Part shown: in pieces, positions 43,101-51,338 of the stretch
Layout of the letters: every line of letters begins with the position of its first letter
Position numbering within the stretch: position 1 is the first letter of the stretch
Assembly (NCBI GenBank): GCA_963805505.1
Contig: CAWDUP010000002.1
Span: 434,001 to 498,000, forward strand
Direction: 5' to 3'
DNA: 64,000 nucleotides
DNA from: JANPBY01 sp963805505
GTDB lineage: Bacteria > Actinomycetota > Actinomycetes > DATJPE01
Program-made: the position numbers and the translations under genes
Notes under the pieces: generated by a model
The model's database searches: none
Seen by the model: only the letters and a program-made list of their open reading frames with translations
Told to the model about the DNA's origin: nothing

Positions 43101-45036
43101 TGTCCGAGATGGGCGGCGCATCGCCACCGGAACCACTGGTCACGACGAAGTAGGAGTCGTCTGGTGCGATGTCAGCCCCGTAGATGCGCTGAACGCCGCC
43201 AACCCTTGCGAGGTTGTCGTCCCACAGACGCGTGCGCCAGGGCAGCAGCTGCTTGGTCTGGGTGTTGATCAGGCCGATGCCCAGTCGGTCCTGGCCGGCG
43301 ATCTGACGGCCCGTGTGGACGACGAGCAGCTTGTTCCCGTCGTGGGTCAGTTTGAGCTGCTGGACGGTGAGCTGGCCGTTGACGCCGATACCGCCGGACA
43401 GCTGGTTGTCGAAGGCCGTGTCAACCGCGCCGGTCGTGCCGTTCAGTGCGGCCAACCCGGTCATCGAGGTCCCGTTGATCCTGCTGAATCGGCCGCCAAC
43501 ATAGACGGTGGTGTTCGTTGCGGCCAGCGCGCTGACTGCGTTGTTCGTGCTCTTCGTCGTGGCAAAGCCGGAGATCGGGGCCCCGGTCGTGAGGTTCAGG
43601 CTGGCAACCTTCTGCCGCGCCACGCCGTTGACGGAGCTGAAGGTCCCGCCTACGTAGAGCTTGGTGCCGTCTGGTGACGCCTCGACCGCGGTAACTCCGC
43701 CGCCTCCGAACGAGGGACGGAACGAAGTGTCGATCAGGCCCGTCTTCAGGTTGTAGCTGAGCAAGTAAGGCTGGTTGATCGTCGTGGTGGGGCTGATGGT
43801 GTTGGCCGCAGAGGTGAACGAACCGGCGATGAACACCCGTGCTGCGTTGCCGCTCCCGACCACCGCGAGGTCCCAGATCTCACCGTTGCTGATCCGCGGG
43901 GTGTTGTTGCGAGGCTTGTCGGGGACCAGCCCGGTGTGCCCCGGACCGCTGGACGGAGGAGGGACAGTCACCGTCGGCGTTCGGGTTGCCGGCGCCGATG
44001 CCAGACCCTGGTCGTCCGTGACGACCAGGGTGATCGTCTTCGTGCCGGAGCTCGTGTAGGTGTGGGTGGCAGTAACTCCCGTACCCGTGCTGCCGTCACC
44101 GAAGTTCCACGCATAGGACGCAACCGAGCCCGGTGCGGTGTCTGTGGAGCCGGACGCGTCCACATCGCAGGTCGCCTGTGAGCAATTGGCCGTGAAGGAC
44201 GCTACGGGAGCGACGTTCGTCGGCGACCCACCCTGGTCGGCCTTGAGGACGACCGTCCACATCGTCGCCTTGATCGAGGGCGCGCTGGACGTGGCAGTGC
44301 GCGAAGGCGAGGCGCCGACCGGGGCCGCAGCGTTGAGGTCGGAAGCCACCGACGTGATGTGCCCGGATCCGGTGCCGATCGCCGTGCTGCGTTGTGTCTG
44401 ACCGGCGGGGAGGGTCCAGCCAGCACTCGTCGAGGACTTGTCGGCCCAGTACGAGACGACATAGGAACCGGGCGAGCCGACCGAGACACTTGGCGTCGAG
44501 TGCTGCGTTCGTTTGGTGGTCTCAGCTGCGGAGGCGAAGCCCGTACCGATGAAGTCGACCGCGTCCGTGCCGGCGTAGGCGAGCAGCGTGAGCGTGGCCT
44601 TCGCTGCCTTGCTGAATGTCACGGCTTGACGCTTACCCGCGTCCGCAGCGGTCGCCACTCGCGAGTAGAGAATGGTCTGGGTGTCGGTGCGCGCCAGCCG
44701 GGTGTCCACCCGGGTCCAGCCGGCCAACGTGGGCACAGATCCAGCCACATTGTTTCGCGTGACGAACAGCAGGAGACCGTCGCCCGCGCGGACCGAAGCC
44801 GGGATGGTCACTGAGTGGGTGGTCTTGTTGCCGGCCGACTGAGCCGAAGCCCGGAAGGAGATGTCGTCGGCCGCGGCAGCCGGTGACGCGGTCAGTCCGG
44901 TGAACCCCACCGACAAAGCCATGGCGGCCACGACCAGGCCCACGACCTTGTCTCGACTCCATCGAGAGATCTTCTGAACGTCCAGGCGATGCCGTGGGGC
45001 GGAGCTGTGTCGAGGGTGCGCACTACGGATCGCCAC
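40108..45036 (-). CDS. Giant secreted PKD/beta-propeller/Ig-repeat surface protein
   Basis: A 1642-residue secreted protein from GTG 45036 (AGGA 6 nt upstream); a TTG at 45186 has no SD. Layout: signal about 29-57 ending ASPAAAADD; a beta-rich domain about 58-265; PKD1 about 276-358; a beta-propeller-like region about 380-785 (repeats such as YVGGTFSSVNG, YVGGRFSRING, YIGGHFGWN); five Ig-like repeats each opening TGTAxDDxG (813, 927, 1051, 1172, 1292); and PKD2-4 from 1387 to the end. Every PKD has a Cys-x4-Cys pair (285/290, 1396/1401, 1483/1488, 1570/1575). No transmembrane or sortase signal is at the C-terminus, so it is probably released or bound non-covalently. It likely binds carbohydrate or protein, but this is inference from domains. 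Confidence 0.85.
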   Translation of the reverse strand: MAIRSAHPRHSSAPRHRLDVQKISRWSRDKVVGLVVAAMALSVGFTGLTASPAAAADDISFRASAQSAGNKTTHSVTIPASVRAGDGLLLFVTRNNVAGSVPTLAGWTRVDTRLARTDTQTILYSRVATAADAGKRQAVTFSKAAKATLTLLAYAGTDAVDFIGTGFASAAETTKRTQHSTPSVSVGSPGSYVVSYWADKSSTSAGWTLPAGQTQRSTAIGTGSGHITSVASDLNAAAPVGASPSRTATSSAPSIKATMWTVVLKADQGGSPTNVAPVASFTANCSQATCDVDASGSTDTAPGSVASYAWNFGDGSTGTGVTATHTYTSSGTKTITLVVTDDQGLASAPATRTPTVTVPPPSSGPGHTGLVPDKPRNNTPRISNGEIWDLAVVGSGNAARVFIAGSFTSAANTISPTTTINQPYLLSYNLKTGLIDTSFRPSFGGGGVTAVEASPDGTKLYVGGTFSSVNGVARQKVASLNLTTGAPISGFATTKSTNNAVSALAATNTTVYVGGRFSRINGTSMTGLAALNGTTGAVDTAFDNQLSGGIGVNGQLTVQQLKLTHDGNKLLVVHTGRQIAGQDRLGIGLINTQTKQLLPWRTRLWDDNLARVGGVQRIYGADIAPDDSYFVVTSGSGGDAPPISDTAVAFPVAGGDFTDPRWVARCFDSVYSVAITEQAVYIGGHFGWNESPTANQPWPGLDNVGYGTGQGLSGYGLGDQVVRREHLGALDPATGTALEWGPYSNSFEGNKAMVASPQGLITGGDGMIQGGVKTGRVAFFDLSTLPAATSTDTTITTPIEGRVVTSGTPFTITGTATSPQGIDRVQVEIQDSNTKQYLQDNGTSWGSSNSINASLGGGTNNRTWSLDVTLTGNRSVQIKAKTFGTNGSSDPNKALKNIESFSFDDQTPSTSVTGPSGIQTSTSFTMTGTASDDHGVNSLTYWFRDENNQYLQNDGTVSPIYNTFRGSPDVVGATSATWSYDVTLPHEGVWRGSATAVDTAGQADLRSATRDFTVNSNAVAPTVTIAQPVAMTPPFGVPPVQLTPGGKLTFSGTAQDDDRLKNVEITLRNNTTRETLGADGTWGIGVASGYFRISPVTIGAASYNWTYTTPFNLSAGSYSFTVRATDNDDISTSSSNRGSLTLAVQVPGDVPPDGRVDVGGTQIVTDANVALTGTATDDHGVQSVKLTVYDNDTGRYLQPNGTLTSDYALLGATLSAPGAVSTAWSYPLVLPTGGDYSVTALAFDTVGQQDSSTSGATVRYKYYPGDLPPDFVADLGQPVDGSAFDQGKIVVTGRALDDLSIAKVEVAVVDSGGRYMSSSGSFTSTSPSWRTAFLNSPGSPGSNFSYTTPVIPDGIYSVQVRPTDNHDQVGASRITTGITVTHPANTAPVAVATRSCIENVCTFDARGSLDENPTALTFTWNYGNGTSGSGPVPMRTYASTGPFTVTLTVKDEWGLTSVLTMDPFSIGVPPTNLAPVPTFVVNCIALACATSSTGTADPNAGDTYSNLWNWGDGTTSTGNSPSHTYANPGTFTVTLTSTDGWGAAGSTQLTVVRTEPGSNTAPTGTVTPTCVGLTCTMTNSVVDPQGDVVRYAWTFGDGGTSTSATPVRTYAAAGDYSVTLIATDGWNRSTSWTVPLTVSASP

Positions 45037-45442
45037 GATGTGTCCTAGGGCAGAGCGGTCGGGTGTCTTCGAGAGGCTGCCGTCGCACACCAGCGTGACG
45101 ACAACTCTCGGTGCCACGAGGCTAGGGACGCAGAGTGACCGTCGGCGTCCACCGTTCGTCCAGGAACCACCCACCGACTGGTCCAAGTGCTGCCCGAAAC
45201 GGACGATTGGTGCATACCAATAGTTATACCTCGCTTACTTAGTGTGACTTTCGAGTTCGGCACCTGGCCTCCGGGGGTCGCGTAGCCGTCACTCGTGGAG
45301 TCCGCAGAGGCCGGGGACCAGGGGTTTACGGACAGTCATCGCCCGTGGATCGAGCAGGCTCGAACCCGGGAGCGCGGACCGGTCTGTCGTCGGCGTCGAG
45401 TGAGACGTTGTCAGCGGTTCATGCGGAACCGACGGATGCGGG
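45037..45442. other. Gene-free spacer before the giant secreted protein
   Basis: A stretch of about 400 bp between the GTG of the surface protein and tRNA-Thr. The part near 45205-45250 is AT-richer than its surroundings and holds the promoter-like sequence listed separately. The rest shows short open frames without coding character. No repeats or attachment-site duplication of the tRNA end was seen. Confidence 0.6.
45207..45228 (-). promoter_or_regulatory. Putative promoter with overlapping inverted repeat for the surface-protein gene
   Basis: On the minus strand a TATAAC -10 hexamer (complement of 45223-45228) is followed two bases later by TTGGT-ATGC-ACCAA (45207-45220). The inverted repeat would cover the transcription start, a usual repressor site. 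No good -35 is recognisable. The predicted mRNA leader would be about 180 nt. Confidence 0.35.
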
Positions 45443-45515
45443 AGCCGCCTATCGGAATCGAACCGATGACCTACGCATTACGAGTGCGTCGCTCTACCGA
45501 CTGAGCTAAGGCGGC
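45443..45515 (-). tRNA. tRNA-Thr (anticodon CGT)
   Basis: Minus-strand cloverleaf of 73 nt: acceptor GCCGCCT/AGGCGGC, D-arm AGCTCAGTCGGTAGAGC, anticodon stem ACGCA/TGCGT with loop CTCGTAA (anticodon CGT, reading ACG), and T-loop GGTTCGATTCC. The discriminator is T and CCA is not encoded. It is isolated between the surface-protein gene and the DM13 gene. Confidence 0.95.
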
Positions 45516-45623
45516 CTCGCCCGGTTACCGAGCGGTGACGAACGATACCCGACCACGCTCACGGTGAGTTCTGGCCGACGCCCGTCGATCTAGTCTCGGC
45601 AGGACCGACCAGGGAGTGGATCT

Positions 45624-46226
45624 GTGGACGCCGATCACCGGGCTACACCGGCTACATCGACTGCGCCTGCATCGCCCCCGTCACCGTGGTGGCGCCGGCG
45701 ATGGTTGGTCGCTTGTGCCGCCGTCGCCGTGGCCGCAGTAACGGTGATCGGTCTCCTCGCGTTTGAGCCATGGACGCTGTTCACCGACAAGGTGGTCGAC
45801 GAGGCGCTACCTGCCGGCGTTACCGCCACCGACCCCGAGCCGAAGCCGGCCGCTTCACCATCAGCCTCGCCCCCGGGAGTGACCACGCTGGCAACCGGGT
45901 CCTTCATCAGTCACGAGCACACAACCACAGGCAACGTCAGGATCTTGCAGCTGCGTGACGGCGGACGTGTGCTGCGTATAGACGGGCTGGACACCTCGAA
46001 CGGTCCGGACCTGCACGTCTGGATCACCGACGCTCCGGTTCGGCCAGGGCGCGCCGGCTGGTTCGTCTTCGACGATGGCCAGCACATCGACCTGGGAGAT
46101 CTGAAGGGCAACCGGGGCAGCCAGAACTACCCGCTGCCGCCGTCGGTCGACCTCACCGAGCTGACCAGCGTCAGCATCTGGTGCCAGCGCTTCCATGTGT
46201 CCTTCGGCGCGGCCGCCTTGACCTGA
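45624..46226 (+). CDS. Membrane-anchored DM13 domain protein
   Basis: A 200-residue protein with one hydrophobic segment at about 28-47, a Pro/Ser-rich linker, and a C-terminal DM13 domain (about 90-200). Domain marks: GSFISHEHTTTGNVRI, NGPDLHVWITDAP, DLGDLKGNRGSQNYPLP, and the conserved Cys in VSIWCQRFHVSFGAAAL. DM13 domains are proposed to take part in extracytoplasmic redox reactions through that cysteine; direct evidence in bacteria is thin. GTG 45624 lies behind AGGGAG. It is convergent with the alpha/beta-hydrolase gene. Confidence 0.88.
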   Translation: MDADHRATPATSTAPASPPSPWWRRRWLVACAAVAVAAVTVIGLLAFEPWTLFTDKVVDEALPAGVTATDPEPKPAASPSASPPGVTTLATGSFISHEHTTTGNVRILQLRDGGRVLRIDGLDTSNGPDLHVWITDAPVRPGRAGWFVFDDGQHIDLGDLKGNRGSQNYPLPPSVDLTELTSVSIWCQRFHVSFGAAALT

Positions 46227-46290
46227 CTTGCCACGCACGTGAGCGAGGCACTCCACGGGCGAGGAAGATCTGCTAGCGATCTCGCGCCTG

Positions 46291-47808
46291 TTACCCGCAG
46301 CTGGTGCCGTCCGGGGGAACGACCCCGGAGACCAGATAACCCTCGACGGCACGATTGATGCAGGCGTTCCCGCGGTTGTAAGCCGTGTGACCATCGCCGT
46401 TGAAGGTGAGCAGGACACCGGAGTCCAGCTGCTCGGCCAGCGACTGCGCCCAGACGTACGGCGTTGCCGGGTCGCGCGTCGTGCCGACCACCAGGATCGG
46501 CGCGGCGCCTTTGGCGTGGATCGGTTGCGAGGCAGCCTCCGGCGGGTAAGGCCAATCTCGGCAGGAGATCGAACCCCACGCGAAGCCAGCACCGAAGACC
46601 GGCGACAGCTTCTCGTACTCCGGCACCAACGCCTCGGCCTGGGCCAGCGTCTTCAGGCTCCCCTTGTCGAGACAGTTGATCGCAATGTTTGCTTCGAGCA
46701 GGTTGCCGTAGGACCCGTCGCTCTTCCGGTCGGTGTAGAGGTCGGACAGCTGCAGAAGGGTGGAGCCGTCACCTGCGAACGCCTGGGCCAACCCTTGCCG
46801 CAGCGGCTCCCAGAAGTACTCCGGGGCATACAGCGCCTCGCCGATCCCGAGGTTGGCCAAGCCTTCGGTCAGCGGGCGCGCGGCATCGAAGGTCGGCAGC
46901 GGATGCTGGTCTACCTCGCGGAAGAACTCGGCGATGCGCTGACCGGCTGCGTCAGGGTCCGCAGGCAACGGACAGTCGTCGTGCCTGGCGCAGTCGGCCG
47001 CAAAGGAGTCGAAGGCCTGCTGGAAACCCGCCAGCTGACCCTTCCCTGTCTCGATGCCATCCAAGGACGGGTCGAGGGCGCCATCGAGAACCAGGCGACC
47101 AACGCGCTGGGGGAACAGGCCTGCATAGACCGCACCCAGATAGGTCCCGTAGGAAGCACCCAGGTAGGAAAGCTGCTCGTCACCCATCGCGGCACGGACC
47201 ACGTCCATGTCACGAGCGGTGTCCTCCGTGGACACGAAAGGCAAGATCGCGCCGCTCTTCGACTGGCAACCGTCGGTCAGCTCAGTAAGAGATCGAAGAA
47301 GGTTTTGTTCCTCGGCCGCGTCGTCGGGTGTCGGATCTGCGGCGAAGAAGGCATCAAGCTGACTGCTGGGCAAGCACCGGACCGGCGAGTTCTCGCCGGT
47401 GCCGCGCGGGTCGAAGCCGACGATGTCGTAAGCCGCCCGGACCGGCGCCGTGAACTGCGCACGGGCCTGCCTCGCGTAGTTGACCCCGGAGACCCCCGGG
47501 CCGCCGGGGTTGACCAGCAGCGAACCGATGCGCTTGCCAGTAGCCGGAAGCCGGATCACCGGCACGTCCAGGTCGCCGTCGCCTGGCGAGCCCCAGTCGC
47601 GCGGCACCGTGACCGTTGCGCACTGGAAGTCGCCGCCACAGCCGGTCCAGGTTGGCTGCTGGTCGTAGTAGCGCGCCAGGTCAGCCGATGGTGCGGGGGA
47701 GGTCAGGCTCACCGAGGGCAGCGGGACCGGATCGGGATCTCCGCCCGAACAGCCCGCCAGGGCCAAACCGACCAGCGCGGCCACGGTGACCCGCGCGGCG
47801 GCTCTCAT
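46291..47808 (-). CDS. Secreted alpha/beta-hydrolase lipoprotein (tripeptidyl aminopeptidase-like)
   Basis: Extracytoplasmic peptidase-like hydrolase, 505 aa. A lipobox LAGC (Cys about 20) follows a short signal. The oxyanion region NPGGPG (about 98-103), nucleophile elbow GASYGT (Ser about 219), Asp in VVGTTRDPATP and His in NGDGHTAY give the full triad; the C-terminal TAP-like domain holds the last two. Six to eight cysteines suggest disulfides. This is the SlpD/SlpE or tripeptidyl aminopeptidase group that releases peptides from protein N-termini. Start ATG 47808. The 169-bp spacer upstream to holB is not coding. Confidence 0.9.
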   Translation of the reverse strand: MRAAARVTVAALVGLALAGCSGGDPDPVPLPSVSLTSPAPSADLARYYDQQPTWTGCGGDFQCATVTVPRDWGSPGDGDLDVPVIRLPATGKRIGSLLVNPGGPGVSGVNYARQARAQFTAPVRAAYDIVGFDPRGTGENSPVRCLPSSQLDAFFAADPTPDDAAEEQNLLRSLTELTDGCQSKSGAILPFVSTEDTARDMDVVRAAMGDEQLSYLGASYGTYLGAVYAGLFPQRVGRLVLDGALDPSLDGIETGKGQLAGFQQAFDSFAADCARHDDCPLPADPDAAGQRIAEFFREVDQHPLPTFDAARPLTEGLANLGIGEALYAPEYFWEPLRQGLAQAFAGDGSTLLQLSDLYTDRKSDGSYGNLLEANIAINCLDKGSLKTLAQAEALVPEYEKLSPVFGAGFAWGSISCRDWPYPPEAASQPIHAKGAAPILVVGTTRDPATPYVWAQSLAEQLDSGVLLTFNGDGHTAYNRGNACINRAVEGYLVSGVVPPDGTSCG

Positions 47809-47977
47809 GCTGCGCCACCGCGCGCTCGGCGAGCGGACGCGGTCATGACTGACGCGTCGGACATGAAGGCTCCTCGGTCAATACGAATGGCACAGCAGGA
47901 GCGGGCCTGTGCTCCTGCTCCCCCGTGATCGACGGACGACCGGGCACGAGCGTTCCGCCAGGTGGATGAGTCGTTCG

Positions 47978-49153
47978 TCACGCCGCACGTAAAGCCAGCG
48001 TCATGGCCTCAACGGCGAGGAGCGGGGCGACGTTCTGCTCGATCGCCACGCGAGCGGCCATCACGGCGTCGATCCGGCGCAGCGTGGCCTGAGGGCTGCT
48101 GGCAGCCGCCACCGTTTCCACGTCCCTGCGCCGATCGGCGTTGACGAGGGCTACATCAGCGCGCGCCTGCACGGCGATCACATCGCGATAGAACGCGACC
48201 AGATCGAGGAACGCCCGATCAAGAGAATCCCGAAGGGTGCGCGTACGTCGCCGCTTCTGCGCGTCCTCCAGCTCCTTGAGCGCTCCGGCCGTGCCGGGCG
48301 GTCGCCGGCCACCCGGAACGACACCCAGCGCCTGCTGCAACGCCTCGGTCTCCTCTGCCTCTCGGATGCCGTTGCGCTGCTCGGCGTCCTCTTGGGCCGC
48401 CTCGACCAGGTTGGCTGCAGCTGCCAGGCACCCGCCCACGCTGCTGACCTGCAGTGGAACCGCGAGGACATCGGCTCGCCGCAGCCGAGCGCCCTCGTCC
48501 TGGGCCAGGCCACGGGCCCGACCGACGTGACCCTGGCTGGCAGCGGCTGCGAACGCGGCCATCGCCTGGTCGATGCCGTCCTCTCGAATCAGCAGGTCTG
48601 CCACGGCGGCGGGTGGAGGGGCGGTGAGGGCCACGTGACGGCAGCGTGACCGGATCGTCGGCAGCACATCCTCAGTGGTTGGCGCGCACAGCACCCAGAC
48701 GGTGCGAGGGGTCGGCTCCTCGATGGCCTTCAGCAGTGCGTTCGCCGAACGCCAGCGCTCATCTGTTCCCTTGAGCCGGTCGGCGTCCTCGAGGATGATC
48801 ACGCGCCACCGCCCGCCCGTGGGCATCCGCGCGGCCTCACCGACGACCTCTCGGACCTCGTCGACCAGGTGGTGTGCGCCGGGCGGCCGGACGAGCGAGA
48901 CGTCCGCGTGACTGGCCACGAGCGAGGTCTGACAGGCATGGCAATGACCGCAGCCACCGTCGCGACACTGCAGCGCTGCCGCGAAGGCGAGCGCAGCGTT
49001 GGAACGTCCCGACCCGGGAGGGCCAGTGATCAGCCAGGCGTGGGTCATGGCCGGGCCAGGTCGACCCTCGAGAACAGCGGCCGAATCACGCACGGCCGCC
49101 TGCAGGAGGGCGGTCGCTCGACGTTGCCCCACCACGTTGTCCCAGACGCTCAT
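47978..49153 (-). CDS. holB: DNA polymerase III delta' subunit
   Basis: Clamp-loader subunit, 391 aa. Domain I is AAA+-like with TGPPGSGRS (about 43-51, the P-loop Lys replaced by Arg, normal for delta') and a zinc module CRDGGCGHCHAC (about 63-74). The sensor-1 region IRSRCRHVAL and LLKAIEEPTPRT are conserved. The C-terminal third is helical and variable. ATG 49153 overlaps the tmk stop (ATGA), a conserved tmk-holB coupling. Confidence 0.94.
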   Translation of the reverse strand: MSVWDNVVGQRRATALLQAAVRDSAAVLEGRPGPAMTHAWLITGPPGSGRSNAALAFAAALQCRDGGCGHCHACQTSLVASHADVSLVRPPGAHHLVDEVREVVGEAARMPTGGRWRVIILEDADRLKGTDERWRSANALLKAIEEPTPRTVWVLCAPTTEDVLPTIRSRCRHVALTAPPPAAVADLLIREDGIDQAMAAFAAAASQGHVGRARGLAQDEGARLRRADVLAVPLQVSSVGGCLAAAANLVEAAQEDAEQRNGIREAEETEALQQALGVVPGGRRPPGTAGALKELEDAQKRRRTRTLRDSLDRAFLDLVAFYRDVIAVQARADVALVNADRRRDVETVAAASSPQATLRRIDAVMAARVAIEQNVAPLLAVEAMTLALRAA

Positions 49154-49767
49154 CTTCGGCCCGCCAACGCGACCTCGACGTCCTTGCGGATTGCGGCTGC
49201 GACCTCCGCGGGCGACCGGTCAGCGTCGACAACCGTGTAACGGTGCGGGTCCGAGGCGGCCAGGCCGAGGAATTCGGCGCGCACGCGCTGATGGAAGTCC
49301 AAGGGTTCGGCCTCCAATCGGTCGGGATGCCCGGCACGGACCAGCCCGAGAACCGGATCGAGGTCCAGAACAACCGTCAGGTCCGGTAGCAAGCCCTCCG
49401 TCGCCCAGGTGGAGATCTGCTGGATCTCTGCGCGTGCCAGCGTCCGGCCTGCTCCCTGATAGGCAAGGGATGAGTCGATGTAGCGGTCGGTGATCACCGT
49501 GACCCCGCGCTCGAGGGCTGGCCGGACGACGCTGGCCACGTGGTGCGCGCGGTCGGCGGCGTAGAGCAGGGCCTCCGCCCGGGGGCAAAGGTCGCCTGTC
49601 GCCGGGTCGAGCAGGATGGACCGGATCGCCACGCCCGGAGGCGTACCTCCTGGCTCGTGGGTGACCAGAACTTCGCCGACCCTTCCCTGCAGGTGGGCGG
49701 CCAACAACTGCGCCTGCGTCGACTTGCCCGTGCCCTCTCCGCCTTCGAACGCGACGAAAAGACCCAT
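49150..49767 (-). CDS. tmk: Thymidylate kinase
   Basis: dTMP to dTDP kinase, 205 aa. P-loop FEGGEGTGKST (about 7-17), the DR(Y/H) motif TDRYIDSSLAYQGAGR (about 95-110) and HEPGGTP are in place; the LID region is RAGHPDRLEAEPLDFHQRV. ATG 49767 gives the standard N-terminus MGLFVAFEGGEG; longer in-frame starts add unconserved residues. It overlaps holB by 4 bp. Confidence 0.95.
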   Translation of the reverse strand: MGLFVAFEGGEGTGKSTQAQLLAAHLQGRVGEVLVTHEPGGTPPGVAIRSILLDPATGDLCPRAEALLYAADRAHHVASVVRPALERGVTVITDRYIDSSLAYQGAGRTLARAEIQQISTWATEGLLPDLTVVLDLDPVLGLVRAGHPDRLEAEPLDFHQRVRAEFLGLAASDPHRYTVVDADRSPAEVAAAIRKDVEVALAGRR

Positions 49768-49863
49768 CGTTGACGAGGATCCTTCCACCCCGGAGACCTT
49801 AGCCACCCACTCTGACGTCGCCGCCCGGCCACCTCCGGTTGTCATACCTTTGGGCTGGAAGCC

Positions 49864-50106
49864 TCACCGCCCCCGGGACTCCAGGCGCAGCGCAAGATTC
49901 GGGCACCAAGAAACAGCCATCTGCGCCGGAGCCTCCGAGCCGCTCGGTACTCGGCGCGCACCCTCGGAGTCCGCAATCACGGGGTAGCCCCACTGGTCCA
50001 AGGAGATGAGCTCAGGCAGCAGCTCCGCGCAATGTCCGTGTGCGCGGCACCGAGCCCAGTCGACCTCGAGAGTCAGGTGACCTGTTTGCCGGGTCTGTCC
50101 GCTCAT
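49864..50106 (-). CDS. [3Fe-4S]/[4Fe-4S]-type small ferredoxin
   Basis: An 80-residue ferredoxin with a single-cluster pattern: Cys-x5-Cys in CRAHGHC (about 20-26) and Cys-Pro near the C-terminus (WCPNLALRL, about 67-75). The x5 spacing, with the middle ligand absent, is that of three-cysteine [3Fe-4S] ferredoxins that often serve P450s. It is the last gene of the five-gene redox unit and overlaps the NuoF-like gene by 4 bp (ATGA). Here it probably passes electrons to or from that protein; the P450 at 16-17 kb is a second possible client. Confidence 0.9.
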   Translation of the reverse strand: MSGQTRQTGHLTLEVDWARCRAHGHCAELLPELISLDQWGYPVIADSEGARRVPSGSEAPAQMAVSWCPNLALRLESRGR

Positions 50107-51338
50107 GCCGACCGCCCCGCGACGACGGTTAGGGCCTGGCTGGCGACGACTGATGAACCGGTCACCCCTTGAGGAAGCGGCAGCACGGCACGGCGGGGGT
50201 GCCCGCAGGAGCCGCCGACGGCGTGCTGGGCAACCTCGTCGGCCAGCACTTCGAGAGCGCTCTCCACAAAACCCACCGTTCCATCAGGGTGGTTGCACGC
50301 TCCGCGGCCCGCCAGCAGCTGTCGATGGCTCGCCACGTCCGTGCCGGAAATCCTCGATCCCATCGTCAGAAGGGCCACGTCTCGGGCCAGCGCGGGCACG
50401 CCGAAAGCACACGGTCCGCACTGCCGAGCCGACTGATCAGCCAGGTAGCCCGCGACCGCCTCGACCTCTCCCAACAGGCAGGCGCGCTCGGGCAGAGCCA
50501 CGACGATCGAGCAGTCCGGGGCGCTTCCAGCGGGATCTCCGATGGTCAGGTCGAGCGCCTGCTCCGCCGTCCACCACCGCCCGTGATAGCCACCCAGCAG
50601 GAAGGCTCGGACGGGTTCGGTCAAACCCCCCGCCCTGCGCAGGACCTCGTCGACGGAGGTCGGCCCCTGCAGCTCGACGACGCCAGGATCGGCAACAGCC
50701 CCAAGCACCGTCACCAGCCGGGTCGCACGTCTCCCGGCGGCCAGCCGCGCGACCTGTGCCACCGTCTCGACGTTCAGCAGGAGGGTGGGGCGCCCGTCAA
50801 CCCCCACATCCGAGGTACGCCGTCCGTCGGTGCGCGGCAGGGCTGCATGTCCGGACAGTCCACGAGCAGCTGCCGAGGATTCGCCCGCAACGAACCGATC
50901 GGGTGCGGCAACCAGCTGGATCCTCGGGGTCTTTCGACCGGCCGGTCGCCGGTCGATGGCGTCTGCCATCGCGGCCATGGCGCCTCGGTCGTGGCCCGGG
51001 CCCCAGATCCTGATGTCCTTGCTGCCCAGCGCATGAGCCAAGATCTCCGCGCCGTCGAGCACGAGACCGGCGTTCGCGCGGACCAGAGCAGCGTCCTTGC
51101 CACTGGCCGGTTCGCCTTCGGCGGCGTTCACGACGACCACCGGTCGCCGTCGGCGCTGGGATACGGCGCGCAGCTTGCGCGCCACGGGAAATCCGGCGCC
51201 GCCACGCCCACGAAGGTCTGCAGACTCCGCGAGCACCAGGAGTGCGGTGAGGTCGGGCCGAAGGTCCACGCCCAGTGGGCCTCCGCGGAGCACCCCGTCG
51301 TCCAGGGCGTCCACCACGACAAAGCGGGGACCGCTCAT
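50103..51338 (-). CDS. NuoF-like NADH dehydrogenase flavoprotein subunit, one cluster cysteine replaced
   Basis: A 411-residue relative of NuoF with the NADH/FMN domain, an SLBB domain and the iron-sulfur domain. The LRGRGGAGFPVARKL motif (about 42-56) and VNAAEGEPASGKD match the FMN region; FVAGESSAAA stands where NuoF has CGEETAL. SLBB residues include GPTSVDEVLRRAGG. In the cluster domain, the true NuoF motif ESCGxCxPC reads SARQCGPC here: the first Cys is lost, while two and the distant Cys (RGACNHPDG) remain. A cubane with three protein ligands or a [3Fe-4S] cluster is possible. Start ATG 51338 overlaps the membrane-protein stop; earlier codons would lie inside that gene. Confidence 0.87.
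   Translation of the reverse strand: MSGPRFVVVDALDDGVLRGGPLGVDLRPDLTALLVLAESADLRGRGGAGFPVARKLRAVSQRRRRPVVVVNAAEGEPASGKDAALVRANAGLVLDGAEILAHALGSKDIRIWGPGHDRGAMAAMADAIDRRPAGRKTPRIQLVAAPDRFVAGESSAAARGLSGHAALPRTDGRRTSDVGVDGRPTLLLNVETVAQVARLAAGRRATRLVTVLGAVADPGVVELQGPTSVDEVLRRAGGLTEPVRAFLLGGYHGRWWTAEQALDLTIGDPAGSAPDCSIVVALPERACLLGEVEAVAGYLADQSARQCGPCAFGVPALARDVALLTMGSRISGTDVASHRQLLAGRGACNHPDGTVGFVESALEVLADEVAQHAVGGSCGHPRRAVLPLPQGVTGSSVVASQALTVVAGRSA

Noticed and set aside
45295..45504. Plus-strand open frame across tRNA-Thr
   Set aside because: It translates the antisense of the tRNA, a frequent false call; no coding signal.
45443..45515. Integrative element at tRNA-Thr
   Set aside because: No integrase gene and no duplicate of the tRNA 3' end were found nearby.
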